From the NCBI GenBank assembly GCA_965227035.1, contig OZ245724.1, forward strand, positions 1,798,001 to 1,862,000: a stretch of 64,000 bases of DNA, read 5' to 3'. Origin of the DNA: CBDDFQ01 sp965227035. Lineage in GTDB: Bacteria; Pseudomonadota; Gammaproteobacteria; Burkholderiales; Burkholderiaceae_C. Under the pieces are notes generated by a model. That model was given only the letters and a program-made list of their open reading frames with translations, had not been told where the DNA came from and did no database searches. Shown here in pieces: positions 43,142 through 51,269 of this stretch. Positions within the stretch are counted from its first letter, which is position 1, and each line of letters opens with the position of its first letter. The translations under genes were made by a program, and so were the position numbers.

Positions 43142-43963
43142 ATGAAAAATCGAAGCACGCTAGCAATTTGCGTCGCGGCAACTCTCGCCACGTTCGGAGC
43201 CGCAGCACAAACCGCTGCCACATCCTCGACCCCGCCAGCAGGTGGGACTCAGGAAGAACGTCTCGCTGACGTCGTTACCGCTGCGCACATACTTGCCAAC
43301 GAAGGCATCCTGGACAGCTTCGGCCATGTGAGCACGCGTTCCACTACGAATCCGAACCACATGTTCATTCCCAGGGCCATGCCCCCGGCCCTTGTCAGCC
43401 GCGCAGACCTTGTCGAAGTCGACATCGGCAACAACTGCACGGCAGTGGATCCCAAGGCTCCGCGCCTCAATGGAGAGCGCTTTATTCATTGCCGCATGTA
43501 CGCAGCGAATCCGGAACTCCAGTCGGTGATCCACGCGCACGACCTTGCGGTTATTCCGTTTGGAATTGCCAATGTGCCGCTCCGACCCGTCGTCGCCCAA
43601 GCTGGCTTCCTCGAGGCGGAAACACCCTTGTTCGAAGTGCGGGAGAGTTTTGCACCTGACGAGGTCAAGCGGGGCGTGCAAGTCACCAACGCCAAACTTG
43701 GCGATGCGCTTGCCAGGAAGCTGGGCAAAGGTCCTGTAGTGCTCATGGCACGTCACGGTGAGACCGTTGTAGGAACTTCGGTGCGCGAAGCAACTGTGCG
43801 CGCGCTGTACACCAACATCAACGCAAAGGCGCAGTACGCAGGGCTTCAACTTGCACCAAGCATCAAGCCAATGGATGGGCCGGAGCTGGCGATCAACGCA
43901 ACGGAGAATTTCGACAGCGATCGTCCTTGGCAGAACTACCTTTCGCGCCTTCCGAAGAACTAG
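43142..43963 (+). CDS. Exported class II aldolase-fold protein
   Basis: 273 aa, with AAGGAG 7 nt upstream of ATG 43142. The first 22 residues form a clear Sec signal peptide (KNRSTLAICVAATLATFGAAAQ). The mature part carries the class II aldolase/adducin fold with its expected zinc ligands: FGHVSTRST, VIHAHDLAVI and ARHGETVVG. Characterised members of this fold are mostly cytoplasmic, so a periplasmic copy is unusual. It is the last gene of the operon, before a perfect terminator. It is not merely a copy of the 41504 protein: the two share only motif-level similarity. Confidence 0.82.
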   Translation: MKNRSTLAICVAATLATFGAAAQTAATSSTPPAGGTQEERLADVVTAAHILANEGILDSFGHVSTRSTTNPNHMFIPRAMPPALVSRADLVEVDIGNNCTAVDPKAPRLNGERFIHCRMYAANPELQSVIHAHDLAVIPFGIANVPLRPVVAQAGFLEAETPLFEVRESFAPDEVKRGVQVTNAKLGDALARKLGKGPVVLMARHGETVVGTSVREATVRALYTNINAKAQYAGLQLAPSIKPMDGPELAINATENFDSDRPWQNYLSRLPKN

Positions 43964-43985
43964 GAACGCACTCAGCGCAACCTGA

Positions 43986-44016
43986 AAAAAACGGCGGATA
44001 CGATCCGCCGTTTTTT
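43986..44016. terminator. Bidirectional intrinsic terminator between convergent operons
   Basis: 14-bp perfect arms AAAAAACGGCGGAT/ATCCGCCGTTTTTT around a 3-nt loop, with A and T tracts on either side. Confidence 0.95.
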
Positions 44017-44042
44017 ATGAACCGCGCCTTCTTGGTCCTGGC

Positions 44043-45389
44043 TCATTTCCTCGAGTTCAATACGCGATCCACCATGACACCTGCCTGGCCGAGATGATTG
44101 GCCGGCTCGCACATCGCGTCGAGCTGCTCGCGGCTGACGTGTTTGGTTATCTCGGGGTGCACCGCGAGAATTTCTATGAGCGGCTTGTCTTGCTTGAGAG
44201 CCTCACGGCACAAGTCGTAGACAAGATCATGCGCATACTCTCGACCGATGTACGGACCGAGGCCCATCATGACTGCCTCGGACATTACCAGGCCGTTGGT
44301 GATGTCGATGTTCGCGCGCATGCGTGTGGCGTCGACCTCCAGACCTTTGAGAATGAATTTCGTCTGCTTCAAAGCGCCGGACATCAGGCAGAAAATTTCT
44401 GGCAGCGATACCCATTCGATCTCCCACGGTCCAGTAGAACGCTCATGATCTGCAACCATCGCATCCATCAACGCAGCAGCGTGCTGCCGTGCGACTGAAA
44501 TGTTGGCATGGATGTAGAGACACGAAATCGGATTTCGCTTTTGCGGCATGGTCGAGGACGATCCCCGACCCGGCGCGAATGGCTCGAACACTTCCGCAAC
44601 CTCGGTCTGCATCATCAATTTCACATCCATCGCGATTTTCCCGAGCGACCCGCCGACCAGTCCCAGAAATGCGCCGACTTCCGCAATGGTGTCGCGCACC
44701 GTGTGCCAGGAGATAAGGGGTTGGGCGAGACCCAGCTCCTTCATTAGTCCCGCCTGGGTTTCCATGGCACCGGTTTCGAGCGACGACAGCGTGCCCGACG
44801 CTCCGCCGAACTCGCCCATCAGCACACGAGGTTTGAGTTGCTGCAGGCGTTCGCGATGACGATCGATCCCAGCGAGGATGCTCGCCATCTTGTAGCCGAA
44901 GGTGATCGGGGTTGCCTGTTGCAGATTGGATCGACCGATGACTGGCGTATCGCGATATTTTTTTGCAAGAGACGCAAGGGCATCGCCGATCTCGTTCAGA
45001 TCGCGCTCGACCAATGCCAGTCCTTCGCGCATCTGCAGGACCGCAGCCGTATCCGTTATGTCCTGCGTGGTTGCGCCCCAATGGCAATACTCGCCGAGTT
45101 TGTCCCGACAATTTGCGTTGATCTGGTTGACCACCGCAATGATCGGATAGCCAATCTGTTCTGTTTTTGCCTTGAGCTTCACCCAGTCGATTTGGGACAA
45201 CTCGCAGTTCTTGACGATCTCGTCGGCGGCTTCCTGCGGAATGATCCCCAACTGGCCCTGCACTTTTGCAAGCGCACGCTCGATGTCGAGATACTTCGCG
45301 GTGCGGTTCTCGTCGGACCACACATCGCGCATCTGCGAGTCGCTGAACATGTCGCCAAAAATCCGTGAATCAATAATTGTCGATGCCAT
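44043..45389 (-). CDS. PcaB-like lyase/cycloisomerase (fumarase/aspartase superfamily)
   Basis: 448 aa, the length of 3-carboxy-cis,cis-muconate cycloisomerase and adenylosuccinate lyase. Superfamily motifs: CHWGATTQDITDTA, GRSNLQQATPITFG, and the catalytic loop GSSSTMPQKRNP. It starts FGDMFSDSQMRDVWSDE, characteristic of PcaB-like enzymes rather than PurB. It is the last gene of the minus-strand operon after a CoA-transferase and a MaoC hydratase. It may lactonise a muconate or add or remove a group from a dicarboxylate. Confidence 0.8.
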   Translation of the reverse strand: MASTIIDSRIFGDMFSDSQMRDVWSDENRTAKYLDIERALAKVQGQLGIIPQEAADEIVKNCELSQIDWVKLKAKTEQIGYPIIAVVNQINANCRDKLGEYCHWGATTQDITDTAAVLQMREGLALVERDLNEIGDALASLAKKYRDTPVIGRSNLQQATPITFGYKMASILAGIDRHRERLQQLKPRVLMGEFGGASGTLSSLETGAMETQAGLMKELGLAQPLISWHTVRDTIAEVGAFLGLVGGSLGKIAMDVKLMMQTEVAEVFEPFAPGRGSSSTMPQKRNPISCLYIHANISVARQHAAALMDAMVADHERSTGPWEIEWVSLPEIFCLMSGALKQTKFILKGLEVDATRMRANIDITNGLVMSEAVMMGLGPYIGREYAHDLVYDLCREALKQDKPLIEILAVHPEITKHVSREQLDAMCEPANHLGQAGVMVDRVLNSRK

Positions 45390-45446
45390 TTTTCTGTCTC
45401 TCGTGCTGTTGAATATTTGGGGCGATAGCGTTTGCTTCTAGCGCTT

Positions 45447-46646
45447 TTAAATTGCGTGTCGTTCCCGCAAACCGGAAATCTCGGTCGGGGTGAACCCAAG
45501 TTCGGCAAGAACCGATTCGGTGTGCTGGCCAAGGGCAGGCACAGGATCCATGCGCGGACCCTGATCCCACGATCCGGGAGGTAACAAGGCAGGAATCGGG
45601 CCGATCGGCGAGCCGACTTTGGTCCAGCGTTTGCGAGCGGCAAGCTGCGGATGCGCCCAGACATCTGCCATGGAATTCAGTCGGGCGTTGGCAATCTGAG
45701 CATTTTCCAGTCTTGCCTCGACTTCTGAGACGCTGAGTTCCGCGAACGCATCGACGATGATTTTTCTGAGTGCCTCGCGTTCGGCCACGCGTTTGAAGTT
45801 GGCGGAAAAGCGGGACTCGGAGGCAAGTTCGGGCTGGCACAAAACCTTGTCGCAGAAGCTCGCCCATTCACGCTCGTTTTGCAATCCGAGCATGACGTAG
45901 GTGCCCTTCTCTTCCGGTCCCACCGGGAAGGGACCGTAGGGATAGATCGTCGCGTGACTTGCGCCGGTTCGCGCCGGCTGAGTAGCGCCTTCGTATGCGT
46001 AGTAAAGCGGATAGCTGGTCCACTCGGTCAATGATTCGAGCATTGAAATATCGATGCGTTGCCCGCGGCCGGTCTGGCTCCGCTGCATCAGTGCTGCCAG
46101 GATGTTGCTGTACGCATACATGCCGGCAGAGATATCCGCAATCGACGGTCCAGCCTTGCACGGTTCAGCTTCGGTACCGGTGACAGAGACGAATCCTGCT
46201 TCGCTCTGAATCAGCAGGTCGTATGCTTTCTTGTCGCGATATGGCCCGGGATTGTTCAGATCGTCTCCGTAACCAGAAATGTCGCAAACGATCAATCCGG
46301 GTTTTATGGCCGAGAGTCGTTCGTACCCCATGCCCAATCGGGCCGCAGCACCCGGTGCGAGGTTCTGCACCAGCACATCGGCTTTCTCGATCACAAGTTG
46401 TTCCAGCACGGCCGCCGCCTCAGGATTCTTCAGATCGAGCGTGAGGCTCTCCTTCGAGCGATTGGTCCATACGAAGTGAGACGACAGGCCGCCCACCCGC
46501 TGGTCGTATCCACGAGCGAAATCTCCAGAACCGCGGCGCTCGATCTTGATTACTCTTGCACCGAGATCTGCCAGTTGACGGGTCGCGAACGGTGCGGCAA
46601 TTGCGTGCTCCAGCGTGACGACGGTTATTCCCTTGAGTGGCTGCAT
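45447..46646 (-). CDS. CaiB/BaiF (family III) CoA-transferase
   Basis: 399 aa. Begins MQPLKGITVVTLEHAIAAPFATRQL with RVIKIER, and has VLVQNLAPGAAARLG and the catalytic Asp in IADISAGMYA. These enzymes move CoA between carboxylic acids, for example succinyl-CoA to itaconate, mesaconate or citramalate. The MaoC-type hydratase gene ends 6 bp before its start. Together they point to CoA activation then hydration of an unsaturated or branched dicarboxylate. Confidence 0.88.
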   Translation of the reverse strand: MQPLKGITVVTLEHAIAAPFATRQLADLGARVIKIERRGSGDFARGYDQRVGGLSSHFVWTNRSKESLTLDLKNPEAAAVLEQLVIEKADVLVQNLAPGAAARLGMGYERLSAIKPGLIVCDISGYGDDLNNPGPYRDKKAYDLLIQSEAGFVSVTGTEAEPCKAGPSIADISAGMYAYSNILAALMQRSQTGRGQRIDISMLESLTEWTSYPLYYAYEGATQPARTGASHATIYPYGPFPVGPEEKGTYVMLGLQNEREWASFCDKVLCQPELASESRFSANFKRVAEREALRKIIVDAFAELSVSEVEARLENAQIANARLNSMADVWAHPQLAARKRWTKVGSPIGPIPALLPPGSWDQGPRMDPVPALGQHTESVLAELGFTPTEISGLRERHAI

Positions 46647-46652
46647 AAAATT

Positions 46653-47513
46653 TCACCGCAAAGCGACGGTGGCGTCCATGGTCAACCAGCCTTCGTGATC
46701 GCTCGCCCAAAGGCGAATGGTTTTTCCGTCGGCGTCGGGCAGACCATGCACATGAAATGGATGCAGATCGAAGGTGGGACGTACCGCCTTGAAGCTGAAA
46801 GCAGCTACATCGGCATCCGGAATATTGCGGCGCACGAGATCGAGCAACAGCGTGGCAATCAGTGGACCATGAACGATCAAGCCGGGATAGCCCTCGACCT
46901 GCGTGACGTATTGCCTGTCGTAATGAATTCGATGGCCGTTGAATGTGAGTGCCGAGTACCGAAACAGCAGGACATCGTCGGGGACAATGCGCCTATTCCA
47001 TGCTGCACCCAAGGGTGCGCGGACGGGTGGTGGCGCGATATCGTCCGGCCTCTGCGCATCGCGGTACACGATGTCATGAAACTCCACCAGAGCAGGTTGA
47101 ACCGCTCCATTGCAGCGCACTTCATGCCGAACCTTGACGAACACCAGCTTTCCCGAACGTCCGTCCTTGACGGAGACGTCCTCTATGGTCGAAGTTCGTT
47201 CCACATCGTCGCCGACACAAATGGGCGTACGAAACTCGAGTTGGCTGCCCGCCCACATTCGACGCGGCAACGACACCGGCGGAAGGAAACCTCCGCGCAT
47301 CGCGTGACCATCCGCACCGATCTCCGACTGCCGATGCATGGGTAGAAAGTAGAGCCAGTGCCATAACGGATGCAGGCTCATTCCTTCCCCTACGTCTTGA
47401 GCCGGGTGATCTAGCGTCGCGTTCAGCGCAATCACGGGTGTTGGATTCACGGTGTCGCGCACCACTTGGCTTTTGCCGACCCAGCTTCTCAGGTCTTCTG
47501 TCTTGTCGCTCAA
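46653..47513 (-). CDS. MaoC/HTD2-type acyl-CoA hydratase (mesaconyl-C4-CoA hydratase-like)
   Basis: 286 aa, two hot-dog domains. The N-terminal FAS1-type half (PVIALNATLDHP, HPLWHWLYFLP) is degenerate and the C-terminal half holds the hydratase motif FRYSALTFNGHRIHYDRQY with Asp/His of the catalytic pair, then LIVHGPLIATLLLD. This layout is that of mesaconyl-C4-CoA hydratase and HTD2. The preceding LysR gene ends 51 bp upstream. Confidence 0.82.
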   Translation of the reverse strand: MSDKTEDLRSWVGKSQVVRDTVNPTPVIALNATLDHPAQDVGEGMSLHPLWHWLYFLPMHRQSEIGADGHAMRGGFLPPVSLPRRMWAGSQLEFRTPICVGDDVERTSTIEDVSVKDGRSGKLVFVKVRHEVRCNGAVQPALVEFHDIVYRDAQRPDDIAPPPVRAPLGAAWNRRIVPDDVLLFRYSALTFNGHRIHYDRQYVTQVEGYPGLIVHGPLIATLLLDLVRRNIPDADVAAFSFKAVRPTFDLHPFHVHGLPDADGKTIRLWASDHEGWLTMDATVALR

Positions 47514-47564
47514 TTTGTCTTCCTCGGTACCGCTGCAAACTCAGTGGGCACGACAAGTTTCCGA

Positions 47565-48587
47565 TCAAACCCGCGACGTGTAAATTGCAATATTCGGGCC
47601 TATTGATGCAGATAGAACATCAATAGGCCTAGTGTGTTTCGCACCTCTCTGGGCGGGCCGAAGTTTTTTGGACGTGGAAGCATCAGAAAACATCTGCCCT
47701 ATCAAACTTCTTAGCCACTGATTCGCCGGATCCTTCTGCAGCTTCGCATGCCAGAACAGATTGATCTCGATGGCCGGCAGTTTCACCGGGTGTGGGCAGA
47801 ACCCCAATCCGAACGGCTCGATCATCTTTTCGGCCAGGCGCTCCGGCACTGTCGCAATCATGTCGGTCGATTGCAATATGTGTCCCACTGCGACGAAGTG
47901 CGGCACCCTCAGTTTGATTCGCCTGCGCGACGCACCGCTATCGATCAGCTCGTCCACTCGTCCGTGCCCGGTGCCCGCAGAAACGATGGCTACATGGTTC
48001 GCCGCGAAGAACTCCGACAACTTCATTTTCGGCTTGTCGAGTGGGTGACCTTTGCGAAACATGCAGACGTATTTTTGAAGAAATAGCCGTCGCTGAAAGA
48101 ACTCGTGGCTCTCGAGGTGCGGAATCAAGCCGATAGCCATATCGACCTGTCCGGTTTGCATGGCCTCCTTCAGGTTGACCGCTGCGTTGCGTACTGTCGA
48201 TATCGATACCGAAGGCGCCTTGGTCTGGAGTTCCTCCATCAGTTCGGGCAAGAAGTAAATCTCGCCGATGTCGGTCATACCGATCGAGAAACCGCGTTCC
48301 GAGGTGAGCGGCTCGAAGGATGCGCGCGAGTCGACCACTCCCTGAATGAGGCGCAGCGCTTCTGCAACGGTGGATTCGAGCTGCGCCGCGAATGGCGTAG
48401 GCGACATACCGGTCGGAGTTCTGATGAAAAGCTCGTCGTCGAACATCTTGCGAAGGCGCGATAACGCATTGCTCACCGCTGGCTGGCCCAGGGAAAGCGT
48501 TGCGGCCACTTTGGTGACGCTTCTTTCGGCAAACAGCCGATCGAAGATGACCAGCAAGTTGAGATCTATATCGCGGAGGTTCTTCAT
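47565..48587 (-). CDS. LysR-family regulator, NahR/NagR-like
   Basis: 340 aa from MKNLRDIDLNLL at 48587; the 12 residues before it are unlikely to be translated. HTH region: VTKVAATLSLGQPAVSNALSRLRKMFDDELF, the usual NahR-type pattern. The effector domain follows. The gene diverges from the Rieske dioxygenase pair and precedes the MaoC/CoA-transferase/lyase genes, so it probably controls both. A perfect 12-bp inverted repeat sits in its last codons. Confidence 0.88.
   Translation of the reverse strand: MKNLRDIDLNLLVIFDRLFAERSVTKVAATLSLGQPAVSNALSRLRKMFDDELFIRTPTGMSPTPFAAQLESTVAEALRLIQGVVDSRASFEPLTSERGFSIGMTDIGEIYFLPELMEELQTKAPSVSISTVRNAAVNLKEAMQTGQVDMAIGLIPHLESHEFFQRRLFLQKYVCMFRKGHPLDKPKMKLSEFFAANHVAIVSAGTGHGRVDELIDSGASRRRIKLRVPHFVAVGHILQSTDMIATVPERLAEKMIEPFGLGFCPHPVKLPAIEINLFWHAKLQKDPANQWLRSLIGQMFSDASTSKKLRPAQRGAKHTRPIDVLSASIGPNIAIYTSRV
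47597..47629. repeat. Perfect 12-bp inverted repeat in the end of the LysR gene
   Basis: GGCCTATTGATG, 9-nt loop, CATCAATAGGCC. It is entirely within coding sequence (…RPIDVLSASIGPN…), with no T tract on the minus strand, so it is not a typical terminator. It may act as an operator or as RNA structure ahead of the MaoC gene. Confidence 0.8.
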
Positions 48588-48740
48588 TTGAGATTGATGA
48601 GCAGGTGCGCGGAAAACCGCCAAGGTGGCCCGCGCATTGATTCGAATGATGACCTACATCACTCCCATCGTGTTGACTGATTCTCTGGCGTCGTGGAGCA
48701 TATGTCCACAACGAGGCAAACATGTCCGGAGACGAACCCC

Positions 48741-49988
48741 ATGAGCACTGAAACGACGATTCCCCTTGTCTGGGAAAACGGCACCAGTCGAATTCCATTC
48801 GGCGCCTACACCAGCGACGACCTCCACAAGAAAGAGCTGGAGCGCTTTTTCTATTCGAAGCACTGGTGCTACGCAGGACTCGAAGCGGAAATCCCCAACC
48901 CGGGCGATTTCAAGCGCACCACCATTGGCGAGCGGTCTGTTGTCATGTCGCGCAATGCCGAAGGCGGAATCAACGTGTTCGAGAACGTTTGCGCGCATCG
49001 CGGCATGCAGTTCTGCCGGGAACGCCACGGCAACAAGAAAGAGTTCGTCTGCCCGTATCACCAGTGGAGCTACACGCTGAAGGGTGAGCTGCAAGGCGTC
49101 CCGTTCCGACGCGGTGTGAGGCAAGACGGACGAGTGAACGGTGGCATGCCCGCCGATTTCAAGACTTCCGATCACAACCTCACTCAATTGAAAGTCGCGA
49201 CCCGCGGCGGTGTGGTTTTTGCAAGCTTCGACGAGAACATCGAATCGCTGGAAGACTTCATGGGTCCGACCATCCTCGGGTACTTCGACAGGCTTTTCGA
49301 CGGTCGCAAACTCACCCTGCTCGGCTACAACCGTCAACGCATTCCCGGCAACTGGAAGTTGATGCAGGAGAACATCAAGGACCCGTATCACCCCGGTCTG
49401 TTGCACACCTGGTTCGTCACCTTCGGACTTTGGCGTGCCGACAACAAGTCGGAGCTGAAGATGGACGAGCACCATCGTCATGCCGCCATGATTTCAACGC
49501 GCGGCAAGATGGGTGCGGCAGCCGAGGTTACTCAGGTTTCCAGCTTCAAGGAGACCATGGCACTGAACGATCCGCGCTTCCTCGACATCGTTCCCGAAGA
49601 CTGGTGGAAAGGCCCCTCGGCAGTGATGATGACGCTGTTCCCGAGCGTGATCCTGCAGCAGCAGGTGAACAGCGTTTCCACTCGGCATATTCAGCCGAAC
49701 GGCCACGATTCTTTCGATTTCGTGTGGACGCATTTCGGCTTCGAAGACGACACGCCCGAGATGACCCAGCGTCGATTGCGCCAGTCGAATCTGTTCGGAC
49801 CTGCAGGCTTCGTATCGGCCGACGATGGCGAGGTGATCGAGCTTTCCCAGAAAGGGTTCGAGCAGAAACCGTCGCACAGAACCCTTGCAGAACTCGGAGG
49901 ACGCGAAGTGGGCGACACCGATCACATGGTCACCGAAACCCTGATACGCGGCATGTACGAGTACTGGCGCAAAGTGATGGAGGCCTGA
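48741..49988 (+). CDS. Rieske aromatic-ring dioxygenase, alpha subunit
   Basis: 415 aa from ATG 48741. The Rieske [2Fe-2S] ligands are Cys84, His86, Cys104 and His107 (ENVCAHRG and VCPYHQW). The mononuclear iron ligands start at ENIKDPYHPGLLH with His217 and His222 and the bridging Asp214. The C-terminal catalytic domain resembles salicylate 5-hydroxylase and anthranilate/benzoate dioxygenases. Electrons must come from a ferredoxin and reductase, which are not in the window. It is followed by the beta subunit 2 bp downstream. Confidence 0.92.
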   Translation: MSTETTIPLVWENGTSRIPFGAYTSDDLHKKELERFFYSKHWCYAGLEAEIPNPGDFKRTTIGERSVVMSRNAEGGINVFENVCAHRGMQFCRERHGNKKEFVCPYHQWSYTLKGELQGVPFRRGVRQDGRVNGGMPADFKTSDHNLTQLKVATRGGVVFASFDENIESLEDFMGPTILGYFDRLFDGRKLTLLGYNRQRIPGNWKLMQENIKDPYHPGLLHTWFVTFGLWRADNKSELKMDEHHRHAAMISTRGKMGAAAEVTQVSSFKETMALNDPRFLDIVPEDWWKGPSAVMMTLFPSVILQQQVNSVSTRHIQPNGHDSFDFVWTHFGFEDDTPEMTQRRLRQSNLFGPAGFVSADDGEVIELSQKGFEQKPSHRTLAELGGREVGDTDHMVTETLIRGMYEYWRKVMEA

Positions 49989-49990
49989 TC

Positions 49991-50512
49991 ATGAATATGC
50001 GCATGAACCCCGATATAGCCGCTGTCAAAGCACCCGTCGCTCTGCAGTTCGAGGACTATTTTCAGATCACCCAGCTCTACGCCGACTACGCGCGCGCAGT
50101 CGACTCGGGCAACTGGGATTTATGGCCGGAATTCTTCGTCGAGGAATGCAGCTACAAGCTCATTCCGCGCGAAAACTATGAGCGCAACTTCCCGCTCACC
50201 ACCTTGTCATTCGAGAGCAAGGGAATGCTGAAAGACCGCGTCTATGGAATCAGAGAAACGCTGTACCACGACCCGTACTACCAGCGACACATCGTGGGCG
50301 CTCCACTGGTCAAATCGAGCGAGGGCGACCGTTTCGAGACCGAGGCGAACTACGCAGTGTTTCGAACCAAGCTATCGGAAGAATCGACCGTGTTCAACGT
50401 CGGCAAGTACATCGACCTGATCGTGAGAACGCCGGAAGGCCTGAAGTTCGAATCGAAGACCTGTGTGTACGACACGGAGTTGATTCCGAACTCGATCATC
50501 TATCCGATTTGA
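49991..50512 (+). CDS. Rieske dioxygenase, beta subunit
   Basis: 173 aa. ATG 49991 is 2 bp after the alpha stop. It has the small-subunit pattern: ITQLYADYARAVDSGNWDLWPEFF, YKLIPRENYERNFPL and ETLYHDPYYQRHIVG. It forms the hexameric alpha3beta3 shell and has a mainly structural role. No other dioxygenase component follows; a Kdp regulator converges 61 bp later. Confidence 0.92.
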   Translation: MNMRMNPDIAAVKAPVALQFEDYFQITQLYADYARAVDSGNWDLWPEFFVEECSYKLIPRENYERNFPLTTLSFESKGMLKDRVYGIRETLYHDPYYQRHIVGAPLVKSSEGDRFETEANYAVFRTKLSEESTVFNVGKYIDLIVRTPEGLKFESKTCVYDTELIPNSIIYPI

Positions 50513-50539
50513 CCTGCTGCCGGTCGTGCCGTCCGTCTA

Positions 50540-50575
50540 AGTTTTCGGCTTAGCTTTCGGCTTATTTTCCCGCTT
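50540..50575. repeat. Three tandem 12-bp units in the convergent gap
   Basis: AGTTTTCGGCTT, AGCTTTCGGCTT, ATTTTCCCGCTT in a row, overlapping the kdpE stop codon by two bases. Imperfect tandem repeat of unknown meaning. Confidence 0.6.
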
Positions 50576-51269
50576 AGTTGCGAACGAACCGGTACCCCAC
50601 CCCACCCTCAGTCAGGAAGTGCTTGGGACGCGCGGCGTCGGCCTCGAGTTTTTGCCTCAGCTGTCCCATGTACACACGAAGGTAATGGGTCTGTTCCGAA
50701 TGCGACGGGCCCCACACTTCGCGCAGTAAATGCCGATGAGTGAGCACCTTGCCCTCGTTGGCAACAAGAAGCGTGAACAGGCGGTACTCAATGGGCGTGA
50801 GGTGAATTACCTCGTCGCCCCGACTCACGCGCCGTGCAGCGAAGTCGGCCGTGATATCGCCGAACGTGAAAGTGGCATCGCTCGAATCGGAATTCGCATG
50901 ACTGCGACGCAGCGCAACTCGCAGACGGGCCATCAACTCACCGACACCGAAGGGTTTGGTGAGGTAGTCGTCGGCTCCCGCATCGAGAGCCGCAATTTTG
51001 TCTGCTTCATCGGTACGCGCAGACAGAACGATGACGGGCACCTTCGACCACGCGCGAAGGTCGCGCAGAAACTCGACACCGTCGCCATCGGGCAATCCAA
51101 GATCGAGCACCACAAGGTCCGGCCGCCGAGTTCCTGCTTCGGTGAGGCCCTTCGCCACGGTGTCCGCCTCGAATGCATTCCATCCTTGCGCTTCGATCGC
51201 TCCTCGGACGAAGCGGCGTATCTGTGCTTCGTCTTCGACGATAAGAATGGTGACGACTGGATCGCTCAT
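50574..51269 (-). CDS. kdpE: KdpE response regulator (OmpR class)
   Basis: 231 aa from ATG 51269, overlapping the kdpD stop by 4 bp. The receiver domain has ILIVEDEAQ, acceptor Asp in LVVLDLGLPDGDG, and DDYLTKPFG with the conserved Lys. The winged-helix output domain contains HLTPIEYRLFTLLV and VGYRFVRN. Phosphorylated by KdpD, it activates kdp transcription under K+ limitation. Confidence 0.95.
   Translation of the reverse strand: MSDPVVTILIVEDEAQIRRFVRGAIEAQGWNAFEADTVAKGLTEAGTRRPDLVVLDLGLPDGDGVEFLRDLRAWSKVPVIVLSARTDEADKIAALDAGADDYLTKPFGVGELMARLRVALRRSHANSDSSDATFTFGDITADFAARRVSRGDEVIHLTPIEYRLFTLLVANEGKVLTHRHLLREVWGPSHSEQTHYLRVYMGQLRQKLEADAARPKHFLTEGGVGYRFVRN

Noticed and set aside
46059..47345. 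428-codon plus-strand frame opposite the CoA-transferase and MaoC genes
   Set aside because: Spans two opposite-strand genes with catalytic motifs; antisense artefact.
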